Source: UBA9214 sp964443845
GTDB taxonomy: Bacteria; Pseudomonadota; Gammaproteobacteria; UBA9214
Direction: 5' to 3'
DNA length: 9,798 nt
NCBI GenBank assembly: GCA_964443845.1
Contig: CAYUFA010000089.1
Span: forward strand, 1 to 9,798
Part shown: in pieces, positions 1 to 6,170 of the stretch
How the letters are laid out: every line of letters starts with the position of its first letter
Numbering within the stretch: the stretch's first letter is position 1
Notes under the pieces: model-generated
What the model was told of the DNA's origin: nothing
What the model saw: only the letters and a program-made list of their open reading frames with translations
The model's database searches: none
Translations under genes and position numbers: made by a program

Positions 1-686
1 ACGAAGGCCGCGACGTGCTGATGTTCATCGACAACATCTACCGCTACACGCTCGCCGGCACCGAGGTGTCCGCGCTGCTCGGCCGCATGCCGTCGGCGGT
101 GGGTTACCAGCCGACCCTGGCCGAGGAAATGGGCGTGCTGCAGGAACGCATCACCTCGACCAAGACCGGTTCCATCACTTCCTTCCAGGCCGTGTACGTG
201 CCGGCCGACGACCTCACCGACCCGTCGCCGGCGACCACCTTCGCCCACCTCGACGCCACGCTGGTGCTGTCGCGGCAGGTGGCCGAGCTGGGTATCTACC
301 CGGCCGTGGACCCGCTCGATTCCACCTCGCGTATCCTCGATCCGCTGGTGATCGGCAACGAGCACTACGATGCCGCGCGCGCCGTCCAGGGTACGCTGCA
401 GCGCTACAAGGAACTCAAGGACATCATCGCGATTCTCGGTATGGACGAACTGTCCGAGGAGGACAGGCTGGTGGTGACCCGGGCACGCAAGATCCAGCGC
501 TTCCTGTCACAGCCGTTCTTCGTGGCCGAGACATTCACCGGCACGCCGGGCAAGTACGTCTCCCTGAAGGAAACCATCGCCGGATTCAAGGGCATCGTCA
601 ACGGCGAATATGACAGCCTGCCGGAACAGGCGTTCTACATGGTCGGCGGAATCGAAGAGGTGGTCGAGAAGGCCAAGACGCTGTAA
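1..686 (+). CDS. atpD: F1 ATP synthase beta subunit, 3' part (5' end outside window)
   Basis: This is the C-terminal half of the catalytic beta subunit of the F1 sector of ATP synthase, which makes ATP from ADP and phosphate on the cytoplasmic face of the inner membrane. The reading frame is open from base 3 (Glu-Gly-Arg-Asp-Val-Leu) and starts upstream of the window, so the Walker A loop is not visible. Seen here are the Walker B region LMFIDNIYRYT, the family stretch SALLGRMPSAVGYQPTL, the block DPLDSTSRILDP, and the DELSEED-type loop (MDELSEEDR), which contacts the gamma shaft. The C-terminus, ending near VVEKAKTL, is typical of proteobacterial AtpD. The gene is followed 12 bases later by atpC, the normal end of an atp operon. 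The GTG at 15 is an internal codon and not a real start. Identity is certain. Confidence 0.98.
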   Translation, partial: EGRDVLMFIDNIYRYTLAGTEVSALLGRMPSAVGYQPTLAEEMGVLQERITSTKTGSITSFQAVYVPADDLTDPSPATTFAHLDATLVLSRQVAELGIYPAVDPLDSTSRILDPLVIGNEHYDAARAVQGTLQRYKELKDIIAILGMDELSEEDRLVVTRARKIQRFLSQPFFVAETFTGTPGKYVSLKETIAGFKGIVNGEYDSLPEQAFYMVGGIEEVVEKAKTL

Positions 687-698
687 GAGTCCAATACT

Positions 699-1118
699 AT
701 GGCAATGACACTGCATGTGGATATCGTGAGCGCCGAGGCCGAGATTTTCTCGGGCACGGCCACGATGGTATTCGCACCGGCTGAAATGGGCGAGGTCGGT
801 ATCACACCCCGGCACGCGCCGCTGCTGACCCGGCTCCGGCCGGGCGAGGTACGGGTACAGTCCCAGGAGGGAGGCGAGGAATCCTTTTTCGTTTCCGGTG
901 GCATGCTCGAGGTGCAGCCGCACGTCGTCACGGTACTCGCGGACACGGCCATCCGTGCCAGTGACCTGGACGAGGCCAGGGCGCTGGAAGCCAAGGCACG
1001 GGCGGAAAGGCTGCTGGCTGACAGGAGCGCCGACATCGATTACGCGAAGGCCCAGGCGGAACTGGCGGAGTCCGTGGCGCAGCTTGCCGCAATCCGCAAG
1101 CTGCGCAACAAACGCTGA
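699..1118 (+). CDS. atpC: F1 ATP synthase epsilon subunit
   Basis: The product, 139 residues, has the usual length for a proteobacterial epsilon subunit. It sits in the central stalk of F1, couples rotation to catalysis, and can inhibit ATP hydrolysis through its C-terminal helices. The N-terminal beta-sandwich shows the conserved start MTLHVDIVSAEAEIFSG, the MGEVGITPRHAPLLTRL block (about residues 30-46) and FFVSGGMLEVQP (about 63-74). The C-terminal two-helix domain follows from about residue 88 and is Ala/Arg/Glu-rich. The ATG lies 12 bases after the atpD stop with only a weak GAG upstream (687-689), so translation may depend partly on coupling to atpD. Its TGA overlaps the ATG of the next gene by one base (TGATG). 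I see nothing unusual in the protein. Confidence 0.97.
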   Translation: MAMTLHVDIVSAEAEIFSGTATMVFAPAEMGEVGITPRHAPLLTRLRPGEVRVQSQEGGEESFFVSGGMLEVQPHVVTVLADTAIRASDLDEARALEAKARAERLLADRSADIDYAKAQAELAESVAQLAAIRKLRNKR

Positions 1119-1606
1119 TGGCGGACCAGTTCGTCGGCCCCAACAAGGTGGTCTCGTTCACCTATTCCATCGTGGATGAAAACGGCTCGGTCATCGAGCA
1201 GTCCGACCTGCCCATCAGTTACGTGCATGGCGGACGGCACGACCTGTTCGAAAAGGTCGAGGAGGCACTCGAGGGCAGCGTGGTCGGGGACAGCGTGGCT
1301 GTGGAACTGACGCCCGAGGAAGGTTTCGGCGACCACGACCCCGCCCTGACCTACACCGACGACCTGGAGAATGTTCCCCCGGAATTCAGGCACCTGGGCG
1401 CGCAGGTCGAGATGATGAATGACCGCGGCGAAACCCGCAAATTCACCGTCACCAGTATCGAAAACGGCAAACTCACGGTCGATGGCAACCATCCGCTGGC
1501 GGGCAGGGCCATCGTGTTCCACATCCGGGTATCCGCAATCCGTGACGCCACCGCAGACGAGATCGCCGACGGCGTCGAGCCCATGCTGATGCCGGTATTG
1601 CACTGA
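1118..1606 (+). CDS. FKBP-type peptidyl-prolyl cis-trans isomerase, SlyD class
   Basis: This 162-residue protein is an FKBP-type prolyl isomerase/chaperone of the SlyD group, expected in the cytoplasm because no signal peptide is present. The FKBP fold is split by an insert-in-flap chaperone domain. The first half has ISYVHGG and LFEKVEEALEGSVVGD (about residues 33-58), then EEGFGDHD (about 67-74), where SlyD proteins usually have a Tyr-Gly motif. The insert spans about 70-122. The fold resumes at VDGNHPLAGRAIVFHIRV (about 121-138), the SlyD hallmark, followed by SAIRDATADEI. The long His/Cys-rich metal-binding tail of E. coli SlyD is absent, and the protein ends soon after at PMLMPVLH. It therefore resembles tail-less SlyD/SlpA forms, and I withhold a symbol. 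It overlaps atpC by one base with no visible Shine-Dalgarno, which implies translational coupling to the atp operon. Confidence 0.9.
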   Translation: MADQFVGPNKVVSFTYSIVDENGSVIEQSDLPISYVHGGRHDLFEKVEEALEGSVVGDSVAVELTPEEGFGDHDPALTYTDDLENVPPEFRHLGAQVEMMNDRGETRKFTVTSIENGKLTVDGNHPLAGRAIVFHIRVSAIRDATADEIADGVEPMLMPVLH

Positions 1607-1631
1607 TCCGGCGGATTGTTTCCGCAGCGGA
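1607..1631 (+). terminator. Bulged hairpin just after the atp-FKBP genes, possible terminator or processing stem
   Basis: Directly after the FKBP stop codon lies an inverted repeat. The inner stem is GCGGA (1611-1615) with TCCGC (1621-1625) around a TTGTT loop. The outer stem is TCCG (1607-1610) with CGGA (1628-1631), separated by a two-base AG bulge on the 3' side. The total is nine pairs. No run of T follows, so it is not a classical intrinsic terminator. It could be a weak terminator, a 3'-end protecting stem, or chance in GC-rich DNA. Confidence 0.35.
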
Positions 1632-1677
1632 GTCAGGTCTTCCACGGGCCGGTGCTGGTCTGGTCACGGGTATCGCG

Positions 1678-1686
1678 TGCTATGAT
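1678..1686 (+). promoter_or_regulatory. Candidate extended -10 promoter for glmU-glmS
   Basis: The sequence TGCTATGAT is an extended -10 element: TG, one base, then TATGAT, which matches five of six positions of the sigma-70 consensus. It lies in the 146-base gap before glmU. Transcription would start near 1693 and give a leader of about 60 bases. I see no good -35 hexamer 15-18 bases upstream, as is common for extended -10 promoters. A TTGTCA at 1706-1711 has no convincing -10 partner. The placement suggests glmU-glmS can be transcribed separately from the atp genes. Confidence 0.45.
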
Positions 1687-1752
1687 CCGGGTCATTCCAG
1701 CTTTGTTGTCACGGGCCGATAACGGCATGAATTCACTGGCGATAACGACCCC

Positions 1753-3117
1753 ATGAGTCTCAGTATCATCATCCTTGCCGCCGGCCAGGGCACGCGCATG
1801 CGCTCCGGTCTGCCGAAGGTGCTGCATCCGCTGGGCGGGCGCCCCCTGCTGGCCCATGTCATCGAGCGGGCGCAGGAGCTGGGTGCAGACGGCATCTACG
1901 CGGTCATCGGACACGGCGCCGCACAGGTGCGCGAGCGGTTCGCGGATGCCGCAGTGCACTGGGTGCTGCAGGATCGGCAGCTCGGTACCGGCCACGCCGT
2001 TGCCCAGGCGATGCCTGCCATTCCCGATGGTCACGTGGTGCTGGTCATGTATGGCGACGTGCCGCTGATCCGCAAGGCCACGCTCGAACCGCTGTGCGTG
2101 ACCGCGGAACAGGGTTTCGTCAGCCTGCTGACCGCGGAACTGCCGGATCCGACGGGATATGGCCGGGTCCTGCATCATGCCGACGGCAGCATCTGCGGTA
2201 TCGTCGAGCAACAGGACGCCAGCGAGAGCGAGCGCAGGATCCGCGAGATCAATACCGGGTTTGTGGCTGCGCCGGCGGCCGCACTGCGCCGCTGGGTCAA
2301 TGCGCTGGAAAACCGCAATGCCCAGGGCGAGTACTACCTCACCGATATCGTAACCTGCGCGGTACGGGACGGAGTCGGCGTGCGCGGCATCCGGACCTCG
2401 ACCATCGAGGAAGTGCTCGGTATCAACGACCGCGTGCAGCTGGCACAACAGGAGCGCCACCTGCAACGGCGTCACGCCGCCGCTTGCATGCGTGCGGGCG
2501 TTACCCTGATTGACCCGGACCGCTTCGACCTGCGCGGGACCCTGGTGGCCGGCGAGGACGTGCTCATCGATGTCAACGCGGTGCTGGAAGGGGATATCCG
2601 CCTCGGTAGCCGGACCCGAATCGGTCCCAACGTGGTCCTGCGCAACGTGCGCACCGGTGACGACGTTTCCATCCTGGCAAACTGCGTGATCGAGGAAGCC
2701 GACATCGGCAATGGTGCACGCGTGGGTCCGTTTGCCCGGCTCCGGCCGGAGACACGGCTATGCGACAACACCAGCATCGGCAATTTCGTCGAAATCAAGA
2801 AATCCGAGGTGGGCACGGGTTCCAAGGTCAATCATCTGAGCTATATCGGCGACACCACGATCGGCAGCAAGGTGAACATCGGCGCCGGCACCATCACCTG
2901 CAACTATGACGGTGCCAACAAGCATCACACCATTATCGGCAATGACGTGTTTATCGGCTCCGATACCCAGCTGGTCGCGCCGGTTACGGTTGCCGACGGT
3001 GCAACCATTGGAGCCGGTTCCACGATTACACATGATGTACCGGCGGGTGAGCTGACGCTGAGTCGTATCGAGCAGAAGACGCGCTACGGCTGGAAGCGTC
3101 CGGTCAAAAAGAAATAG
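1753..3117 (+). CDS. glmU: Bifunctional GlmU: glucosamine-1-P acetyltransferase / GlcNAc-1-P uridyltransferase
   Basis: GlmU catalyses the last two steps to UDP-GlcNAc: acetylation of glucosamine-1-phosphate and then uridylyl transfer from UTP. The product feeds peptidoglycan and lipid A synthesis in the cytoplasm. At 454 residues it is close to E. coli GlmU. The N-terminal nucleotidyltransferase domain (about 1-228) shows the nucleotide loop LAAGQGTRMRSGLPKVLHPL (8-27), LGTGHAV (77-83), the metal-site region YGDVPL (100-105), GYGRV (135-139), EINTGF (165-170) and NAQGEYYLTDIV (189-200). The C-terminal left-handed beta-helix (about 250-440) has hexapeptide repeats and the acetyltransferase site: FARLRP (327-332), EIKKSEVG (347-354), catalytic His361 in NHLSYIGD, and GAGTITCNYDGANKH (377-391). 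The ATG at 1753 gives the normal family N-terminus, but no clear Shine-Dalgarno precedes it. glmS follows after 18 bases. Confidence 0.98.
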   Translation: MSLSIIILAAGQGTRMRSGLPKVLHPLGGRPLLAHVIERAQELGADGIYAVIGHGAAQVRERFADAAVHWVLQDRQLGTGHAVAQAMPAIPDGHVVLVMYGDVPLIRKATLEPLCVTAEQGFVSLLTAELPDPTGYGRVLHHADGSICGIVEQQDASESERRIREINTGFVAAPAAALRRWVNALENRNAQGEYYLTDIVTCAVRDGVGVRGIRTSTIEEVLGINDRVQLAQQERHLQRRHAAACMRAGVTLIDPDRFDLRGTLVAGEDVLIDVNAVLEGDIRLGSRTRIGPNVVLRNVRTGDDVSILANCVIEEADIGNGARVGPFARLRPETRLCDNTSIGNFVEIKKSEVGTGSKVNHLSYIGDTTIGSKVNIGAGTITCNYDGANKHHTIIGNDVFIGSDTQLVAPVTVADGATIGAGSTITHDVPAGELTLSRIEQKTRYGWKRPVKKK

Positions 3118-3123
3118 CCAGAC

Positions 3124-3128
3124 AGGGA
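3124..3128 (+). promoter_or_regulatory. Ribosome binding site for glmS
   Basis: AGGGA lies seven bases ahead of the glmS ATG within the 18-base glmU-glmS gap. It supports the 3136 start, which is also fixed by the required N-terminal Met-Cys-Gly. The gap is too short to hold a promoter or terminator, so the two genes form one transcript. Confidence 0.7.
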
Positions 3129-3135
3129 TACAGGT

Positions 3136-4974
3136 ATGTGCGGAATTGTCGGCGTGACGGCTGCGGAAAGGAATGTCATCCCGGTATTGCTCGACGGACT
3201 GCGGCGGCTGGAATATCGCGGTTATGATTCCGCCGGCGTTGCCGTGCAGAGCAACCAGGCACTGCTTGAACGGGTGCGCAAGGTCGGCAAGGTTGCCGAA
3301 CTGTCCCATGCGCTGGAATCCAACCCGCTCAGTGGCCGCACCGGGATTGCCCACACACGCTGGGCCACCCATGGCGCGCCCAGCGAGCAGAACGCCCATC
3401 CACACATCTGCCATGAGCGCGTGGCGCTGGTACACAACGGCATCATCGAGAACCACGATGCCCTGCGGGCCAGCCAGCGCGCGGCCGGTTACCGTTTTAC
3501 CTCGCAGACCGATACCGAGGTCATCGTGCACCAGATCGATCACTACCTGCGCCAGGGCAAGAACCTGCTGGCAGCCGTGCAGGCGACCGTGGCCGATCTC
3601 GAGGGTGCGTTCGCGCTGGGTGTGATCAGCCGGGACGAGCCGGGCAGGCTGGTGGCCGCGCGCCGTGGCAGCCCGCTGGTCATCGGTATTGCCGGGGATG
3701 CCCGCCTGATCGCCTCGGATGTCGCCGCTCTGATCTCCGAGACGCATGATTTCGTCTTCCTGGAAGACGGTGATATCGCGGACATCACCCATGACCAGCT
3801 GACGATCTACGACCAGTCCGGAAACCCTGCGCAGCGCAGCGTGAAAACCTCCAGCCTGCGCCCGGATGCCACGGAGAAGGGTGAGTTTGCCCACTACATG
3901 CTCAAGGAGATCTTCGAGCAGCCGCGCGCCATTGCCGACACCCTGGAGGGCCGCATCAGCGGCGACCGGGTCCTGGAGGCCGCCTTCGGCACCCGGGCAA
4001 CCGAGGTCTTCGACAGCGTGCGGGGCGTACACATCATCGCCTGCGGCACGAGCTATCACGCCGGCATGGTGGGTCGTTACTGGCTCGAATCCCTGGCCGG
4101 TATTCCCTGCAGCGTGGAAGTGGCCAGTGAGTTCCGCTACCGGCACCCGGTGGTGCGCAATAATTCCCTGATCGTGACACTGTCCCAGTCCGGCGAGACG
4201 GCCGACACGCTGGCCGGGCTGCGCGAGGCGCGTCGGCTGGGCTTTGGCCATTCCCTGTCCATCTGCAATGTTCCCGAGAGTTCGCTGGTGCGCGAATCCG
4301 AACTGGTGCTGATGACCCATGCGGGACCGGAAATCGGCGTGGCCTCGACCAAGGCCTTTACCACGCAACTGGTCGCGATGCTGCTACTGACCATCGTGCT
4401 GGGGCGTCGCCACGGCATGACGAGCACAACCGAGACCCGTCTGGTCAACGAGTTGCGCAGCTTGCCGGGCAAGGTCGAGCAGGCATTGCGGCTCAACGAG
4501 GAGATCCGCATGCTGGCGAACGAACGGATGGGCGTCAAGCACAATGCCCTGTTCCTCGGCCGAGGCGCACAGTTTCCCGTGGCCATGGAAGGCGCGCTGA
4601 AGCTGAAGGAAATTTCCTACATCCATGCCGAAGCCTACCCGGCCGGGGAACTCAAGCACGGTCCGCTCGCACTGGTGGATGCCAGCATGCCGGTGGTGGT
4701 GGTCGCGCCGAACAACGAACTGCTGGAGAAACTGAAATCCAACCTGCAGGAGGTACGGGCACGCGGCGGGGAACTGATCGTGTTCGCGGATGTGGACGTC
4801 GGCATCCATAACGAGCCCGGAGTCATCGTGCTGCCCGTGGCACCGACCGATGACAGTATCGCGCCCATCATTTTTTCCGTACCACTGCAATTGCTCGCCT
4901 ACCACGTGGCCGTGTTCAAGGGCACGGATATCGACCAGCCGCGCAACCTCGCCAAGTCGGTAACGGTCGAGTAA
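3136..4974 (+). CDS. glmS: Glutamine--fructose-6-phosphate aminotransferase (isomerizing)
   Basis: GlmS makes glucosamine-6-phosphate from fructose-6-phosphate and glutamine, the committed step of amino-sugar synthesis. The protein has 612 residues against 609 in E. coli. The N-terminal class II glutaminase begins MCGIVG; Met is expected to be removed so that Cys2 becomes the nucleophile. Other glutaminase motifs are YRGYDSAGVAV (28-37), HTRWATHGAPSEQNAHPH (73-90) and HNGIIENH (100-107). The isomerase half holds two SIS domains: CGTSYHAG (303-310), SQSGETADT (350-358) and STKAFTTQ (404-411) in the first, and KEISYIHAEA (491-500) and ELKHGPLAL (505-513) in the second. The end is RNLAKSVTVE. 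Glu492, His508 and Lys607 correspond to E. coli catalytic residues Glu488, His504 and Lys603 (mature numbering). It is cotranscribed with glmU. Confidence 0.98.
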   Translation: MCGIVGVTAAERNVIPVLLDGLRRLEYRGYDSAGVAVQSNQALLERVRKVGKVAELSHALESNPLSGRTGIAHTRWATHGAPSEQNAHPHICHERVALVHNGIIENHDALRASQRAAGYRFTSQTDTEVIVHQIDHYLRQGKNLLAAVQATVADLEGAFALGVISRDEPGRLVAARRGSPLVIGIAGDARLIASDVAALISETHDFVFLEDGDIADITHDQLTIYDQSGNPAQRSVKTSSLRPDATEKGEFAHYMLKEIFEQPRAIADTLEGRISGDRVLEAAFGTRATEVFDSVRGVHIIACGTSYHAGMVGRYWLESLAGIPCSVEVASEFRYRHPVVRNNSLIVTLSQSGETADTLAGLREARRLGFGHSLSICNVPESSLVRESELVLMTHAGPEIGVASTKAFTTQLVAMLLLTIVLGRRHGMTSTTETRLVNELRSLPGKVEQALRLNEEIRMLANERMGVKHNALFLGRGAQFPVAMEGALKLKEISYIHAEAYPAGELKHGPLALVDASMPVVVVAPNNELLEKLKSNLQEVRARGGELIVFADVDVGIHNEPGVIVLPVAPTDDSIAPIIFSVPLQLLAYHVAVFKGTDIDQPRNLAKSVTVE

Positions 4975-5033
4975 TCCTTTTCCTGCTAAGTTATTGAAAT
5001 TAATGATTTAGGCGTGCATTCATTGCGCACCTC

Positions 5034-5042
5034 TGGTACCAT
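5034..5042 (+). promoter_or_regulatory. Candidate extended -10 promoter for the four-cysteine small protein
   Basis: TGGTACCAT has the TGN extension plus a -10 hexamer matching four of six consensus bases. It sits in the 126-base glmS-to-TTG gap, below a locally AT-rich stretch (about 4975-5010) that could act as an UP-like or curved region. Transcription would begin near 5049 and leave a leader of about 52 bases that contains the hairpin at 5065-5084. TTGAAA at 4994-4999 looks like a -35 but has no fitting -10 at 16-18 bases. Read-through from glmS is the alternative, since no terminator is visible between them. Confidence 0.35.
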
Positions 5043-5064
5043 ATTGCGCTTTATCGGCACAGTT

Positions 5065-5084
5065 GCCCGTCTCTGGCGACGGGC
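5065..5084 (+). promoter_or_regulatory. Perfect 7-bp hairpin immediately upstream of a Shine-Dalgarno
   Basis: GCCCGTC (5065-5071) pairs perfectly with GACGGGC (5078-5084) around a six-base loop, TCTGGC. The stem ends three bases before the AAGGAG Shine-Dalgarno of the next small gene. It could stabilise the mRNA 5' end, stand off competing structure to keep the ribosome site open, or be a protein or RNA binding site. It lacks a T-run and stands ahead of a gene, so I do not call it a terminator. Confidence 0.4.
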
Positions 5085-5087
5085 CTG

Positions 5088-5093
5088 AAGGAG
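5088..5093 (+). promoter_or_regulatory. Strong Shine-Dalgarno that fixes a TTG start
   Basis: AAGGAG stands seven bases before TTG at 5101, ideal spacing. The next in-frame ATG (5116) would be 22 bases away. The site therefore favours TTG as initiator of the 89-residue protein. The rare start codon paired with a near-perfect ribosome site suggests tuned translation. Confidence 0.75.
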
Positions 5094-5100
5094 TGGCAAA

Positions 5101-5370
5101 TTGGACCTGGATTCAATGTTTTACTGTATTCCGCAACAGGCTTACCTGAGCGTGTCCACCTGCAAGAACCTGCGTGAGCGCCCGGTAGGCAAGGCGCCGG
5201 CCGGTGCTCCACCGAAGCTGATCGCCTGCGAGAAATGCACCATGCATCCGCTGGTAGACATGGCCGCGATTCCCACCGTGTCACTGGATGCCTACCTGAG
5301 CGGTTCGAAGCCCAGGACGGTCAATCTTAATTCTCCGAAAAACAGGAAGTTATTAGCCGAGGTCGCCTGA
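5101..5370 (+). CDS. Small four-cysteine protein of unknown function, putative metal-binding
   Basis: I do not recognise a named family. The 89-residue product starts at TTG, chosen because of the AAGGAG seven bases upstream; starting at ATG 5116 would remove five residues and keep all cysteines. There are exactly four cysteines: Cys9, Cys21, Cys43 and Cys46 (C-x11-C-x21-C-x2-C). The last pair, CEKC, is typical of a zinc-knuckle half-site, so a treble-clef or ribbon-like zinc site is a reasonable inference. There is no signal peptide or membrane segment, so a cytoplasmic location is expected. The middle is Pro/Ala/Gly-rich (about 28-38), and the C-terminal third is polar and basic. Codon use looks like real coding in this GC-rich genome, apart from a more AT-rich 3' end (about 5325-5355). 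It follows glmS in the same direction and converges on the minus-strand gene ending at 5488. Confidence 0.75.
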   Translation: MDLDSMFYCIPQQAYLSVSTCKNLRERPVGKAPAGAPPKLIACEKCTMHPLVDMAAIPTVSLDAYLSGSKPRTVNLNSPKNRKLLAEVA

Positions 5371-5384
5371 CCGGGAGCCCTCCC

Positions 5385-5409
5385 GCGGGCAGCCCGGCTG
5401 CCTGCCCGC
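5385..5409. terminator. GC-rich inverted repeat between convergent genes, possible terminator
   Basis: GCGGGCAG (5385-5392) pairs perfectly over eight bases with CTGCCCGC (5402-5409), leaving a nine-base loop. An alternative overlapping fold pairs GGCAGC with GCTGCC around a CCG loop. It stands 15 bases after the stop of the four-cysteine gene, inside the 117-base gap between two converging genes. Neither strand has a T-run next to it, so it may act only as a weak or factor-assisted terminator or an mRNA 3' stem. Confidence 0.35.
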
Positions 5410-5445
5410 CGAGGTCGTGTATTCCGGCACCGGCCGGGGCTGCCT

Positions 5446-5458
5446 CCCCGCGACGGGG
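5446..5458. terminator. Second short hairpin in the convergent gap
   Basis: CCCCG (5446-5450) and CGGGG (5454-5458) form a tight five-pair stem with a three-base loop. It lies 30 bases past the stop of the minus-strand gene (ending at 5488), the place expected for that gene's transcription end. No T-run accompanies it. In DNA this rich in G and C such a stem can arise by chance. Confidence 0.25.
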
Positions 5459-5487
5459 CACGCCCGGCCCGCTCGCGGCTGACGGGT

Positions 5488-5931
5488 TCAATACGTGTGG
5501 TCTTCCCACTTCTCGCCCCGGCGCCGAGCCTTGTTGGAACGCCGTTCGGGGCGCTCCTTGTCGAAGCGTACCTCGCCGCGACGGTCCTGCAGGGTGCGCC
5601 GGGTCCTGTCCCCGCGTCGATGTTTCAGGCCAATGTACTGACAGGTACAGTGCTGGGCACTGCAGCCCGCGAGCGGCAACCGTGGCGCATCGCCGAAGGT
5701 ATATTGCTCGCTCATCAGCCTGCGTGACCCCGGGCAGCCGGGGCGGCCGATACTGACCCCCCAGAAACTGCCGTTGCCTTGCAGCCTTTGCAAGGTGGCC
5801 AGGGTATTGCCGCCATCGTCAGGCACAGCCGGCAGCGGCCTGCGGCCACGGCGGGGCTGCTGCGGACGCAAGGCCAGCCAGAGCACGCCGGCCAGCACCA
5901 CGACGCCGAGCAGGATCAGGCCCCCGGACAT
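5488..5931 (-). CDS. Membrane-anchored Cys/Arg-rich small protein, function unknown
   Basis: This 147-residue protein has one N-terminal membrane segment (about residues 5-21, LILLGVVVLAGVLWLAL) followed by an Arg/Pro-rich stretch, so it is probably an inner-membrane protein anchored at its N-terminus with the rest cytoplasmic (positive-inside rule). A central block begins WGVSIGRPGCPGSRRL (57-72) and continues to PLAGCSAQHCTCQYIGLKHRR (86-106). It has four cysteines at 66, 90, 95 and 97, the last three as C-x4-C-x-C. The final 45 residues are dominated by Arg/Asp/Glu, with repeated DRR/ERR-like pieces, and end KWEDHTY. From memory, small gammaproteobacterial proteins of unknown function share this layout, but I cannot name a family. 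The ATG at 5929-5931 is preceded by GAGG (5937-5940) at five bases. It is divergent from uvrD. Metal or iron-sulfur binding is possible but unproven. Confidence 0.75.
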   Translation of the reverse strand: MSGGLILLGVVVLAGVLWLALRPQQPRRGRRPLPAVPDDGGNTLATLQRLQGNGSFWGVSIGRPGCPGSRRLMSEQYTFGDAPRLPLAGCSAQHCTCQYIGLKHRRGDRTRRTLQDRRGEVRFDKERPERRSNKARRRGEKWEDHTY

Positions 5932-5936
5932 GGCGA

Positions 5937-5940
5937 CCTC
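5937..5940 (-). promoter_or_regulatory. Shine-Dalgarno of the membrane-anchored Cys/Arg-rich protein
   Basis: On the minus strand GAGG stands five bases before the ATG (5931-5929). It supports that start, which also places the hydrophobic segment right at the N-terminus as expected for a membrane anchor. Confidence 0.55.
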
Positions 5941-6170
5941 GGTGAGGGGGCGGGGATCGAACCGGGCGCGGCTGCACGGGCTGCCGGAAACCGCTGCCGC
6001 GCAGGCGCGCAGTGACTGGAGGCCGGGCTCCGGGCGGACGCCGGCAGGTGCTTGCTGGTCCCTGTCATGGTGCTGAGTTTCCTGTATTGAGCCCCGTCAT
6101 CCCCTGTATCGGAAGGTCCCTGCAAAATCTGAGCATTCTTCGACGCCGCCTGAATCTGGCCCTCCGATAT
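5941..6170. other. Divergent intergenic region between the Cys/Arg-rich gene and uvrD
   Basis: The 256-base gap (5932-6187) separates two genes transcribed away from each other. Apart from the ribosome site at its left edge and the uvrD -10 at its right edge, I see no convincing gene, RNA or operator in it. No clear sigma-70 promoter for the minus-strand gene stands out. The half next to uvrD (about 6060-6180) is less GC-rich than the half next to the minus-strand gene, as expected of promoter DNA. I found no CTG-N10-CAG LexA-type box. Confidence 0.4.

Noticed and set aside
1633..2475. 280-codon minus-strand open frame over the glmU promoter and N-terminal domain
   Set aside because: Shadow of glmU. 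It has no ribosome site or known motif and would cover the glmU promoter region.
3118..3135. Possible glmS ribozyme or riboswitch upstream of glmS
   Set aside because: The gap to glmU is only 18 bases, and the glmS ribozyme is known from Gram-positive bacteria. There is no room for it here.
2758..4368. Long open frame on the minus strand across glmU-glmS
   Set aside because: It lies wholly antisense to two certain genes. Its composition (many Gly/His/Ala/Arg residues and no domain) is the usual shadow of GC-rich coding DNA.
5952..5963. GGTTCGATCCCC on the minus strand, which resembles a tRNA T-loop
   Set aside because: The flanking bases do not form a five-pair T-stem, there is no matching acceptor or anticodon arm, and it runs into the start of the minus-strand gene.
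5774..6076. Plus-strand open frames opposite and upstream of the Cys/Arg-rich gene
   Set aside because: They overlap the better supported minus-strand gene, lack ribosome sites, and have low-complexity Arg/Ala/Gly content.
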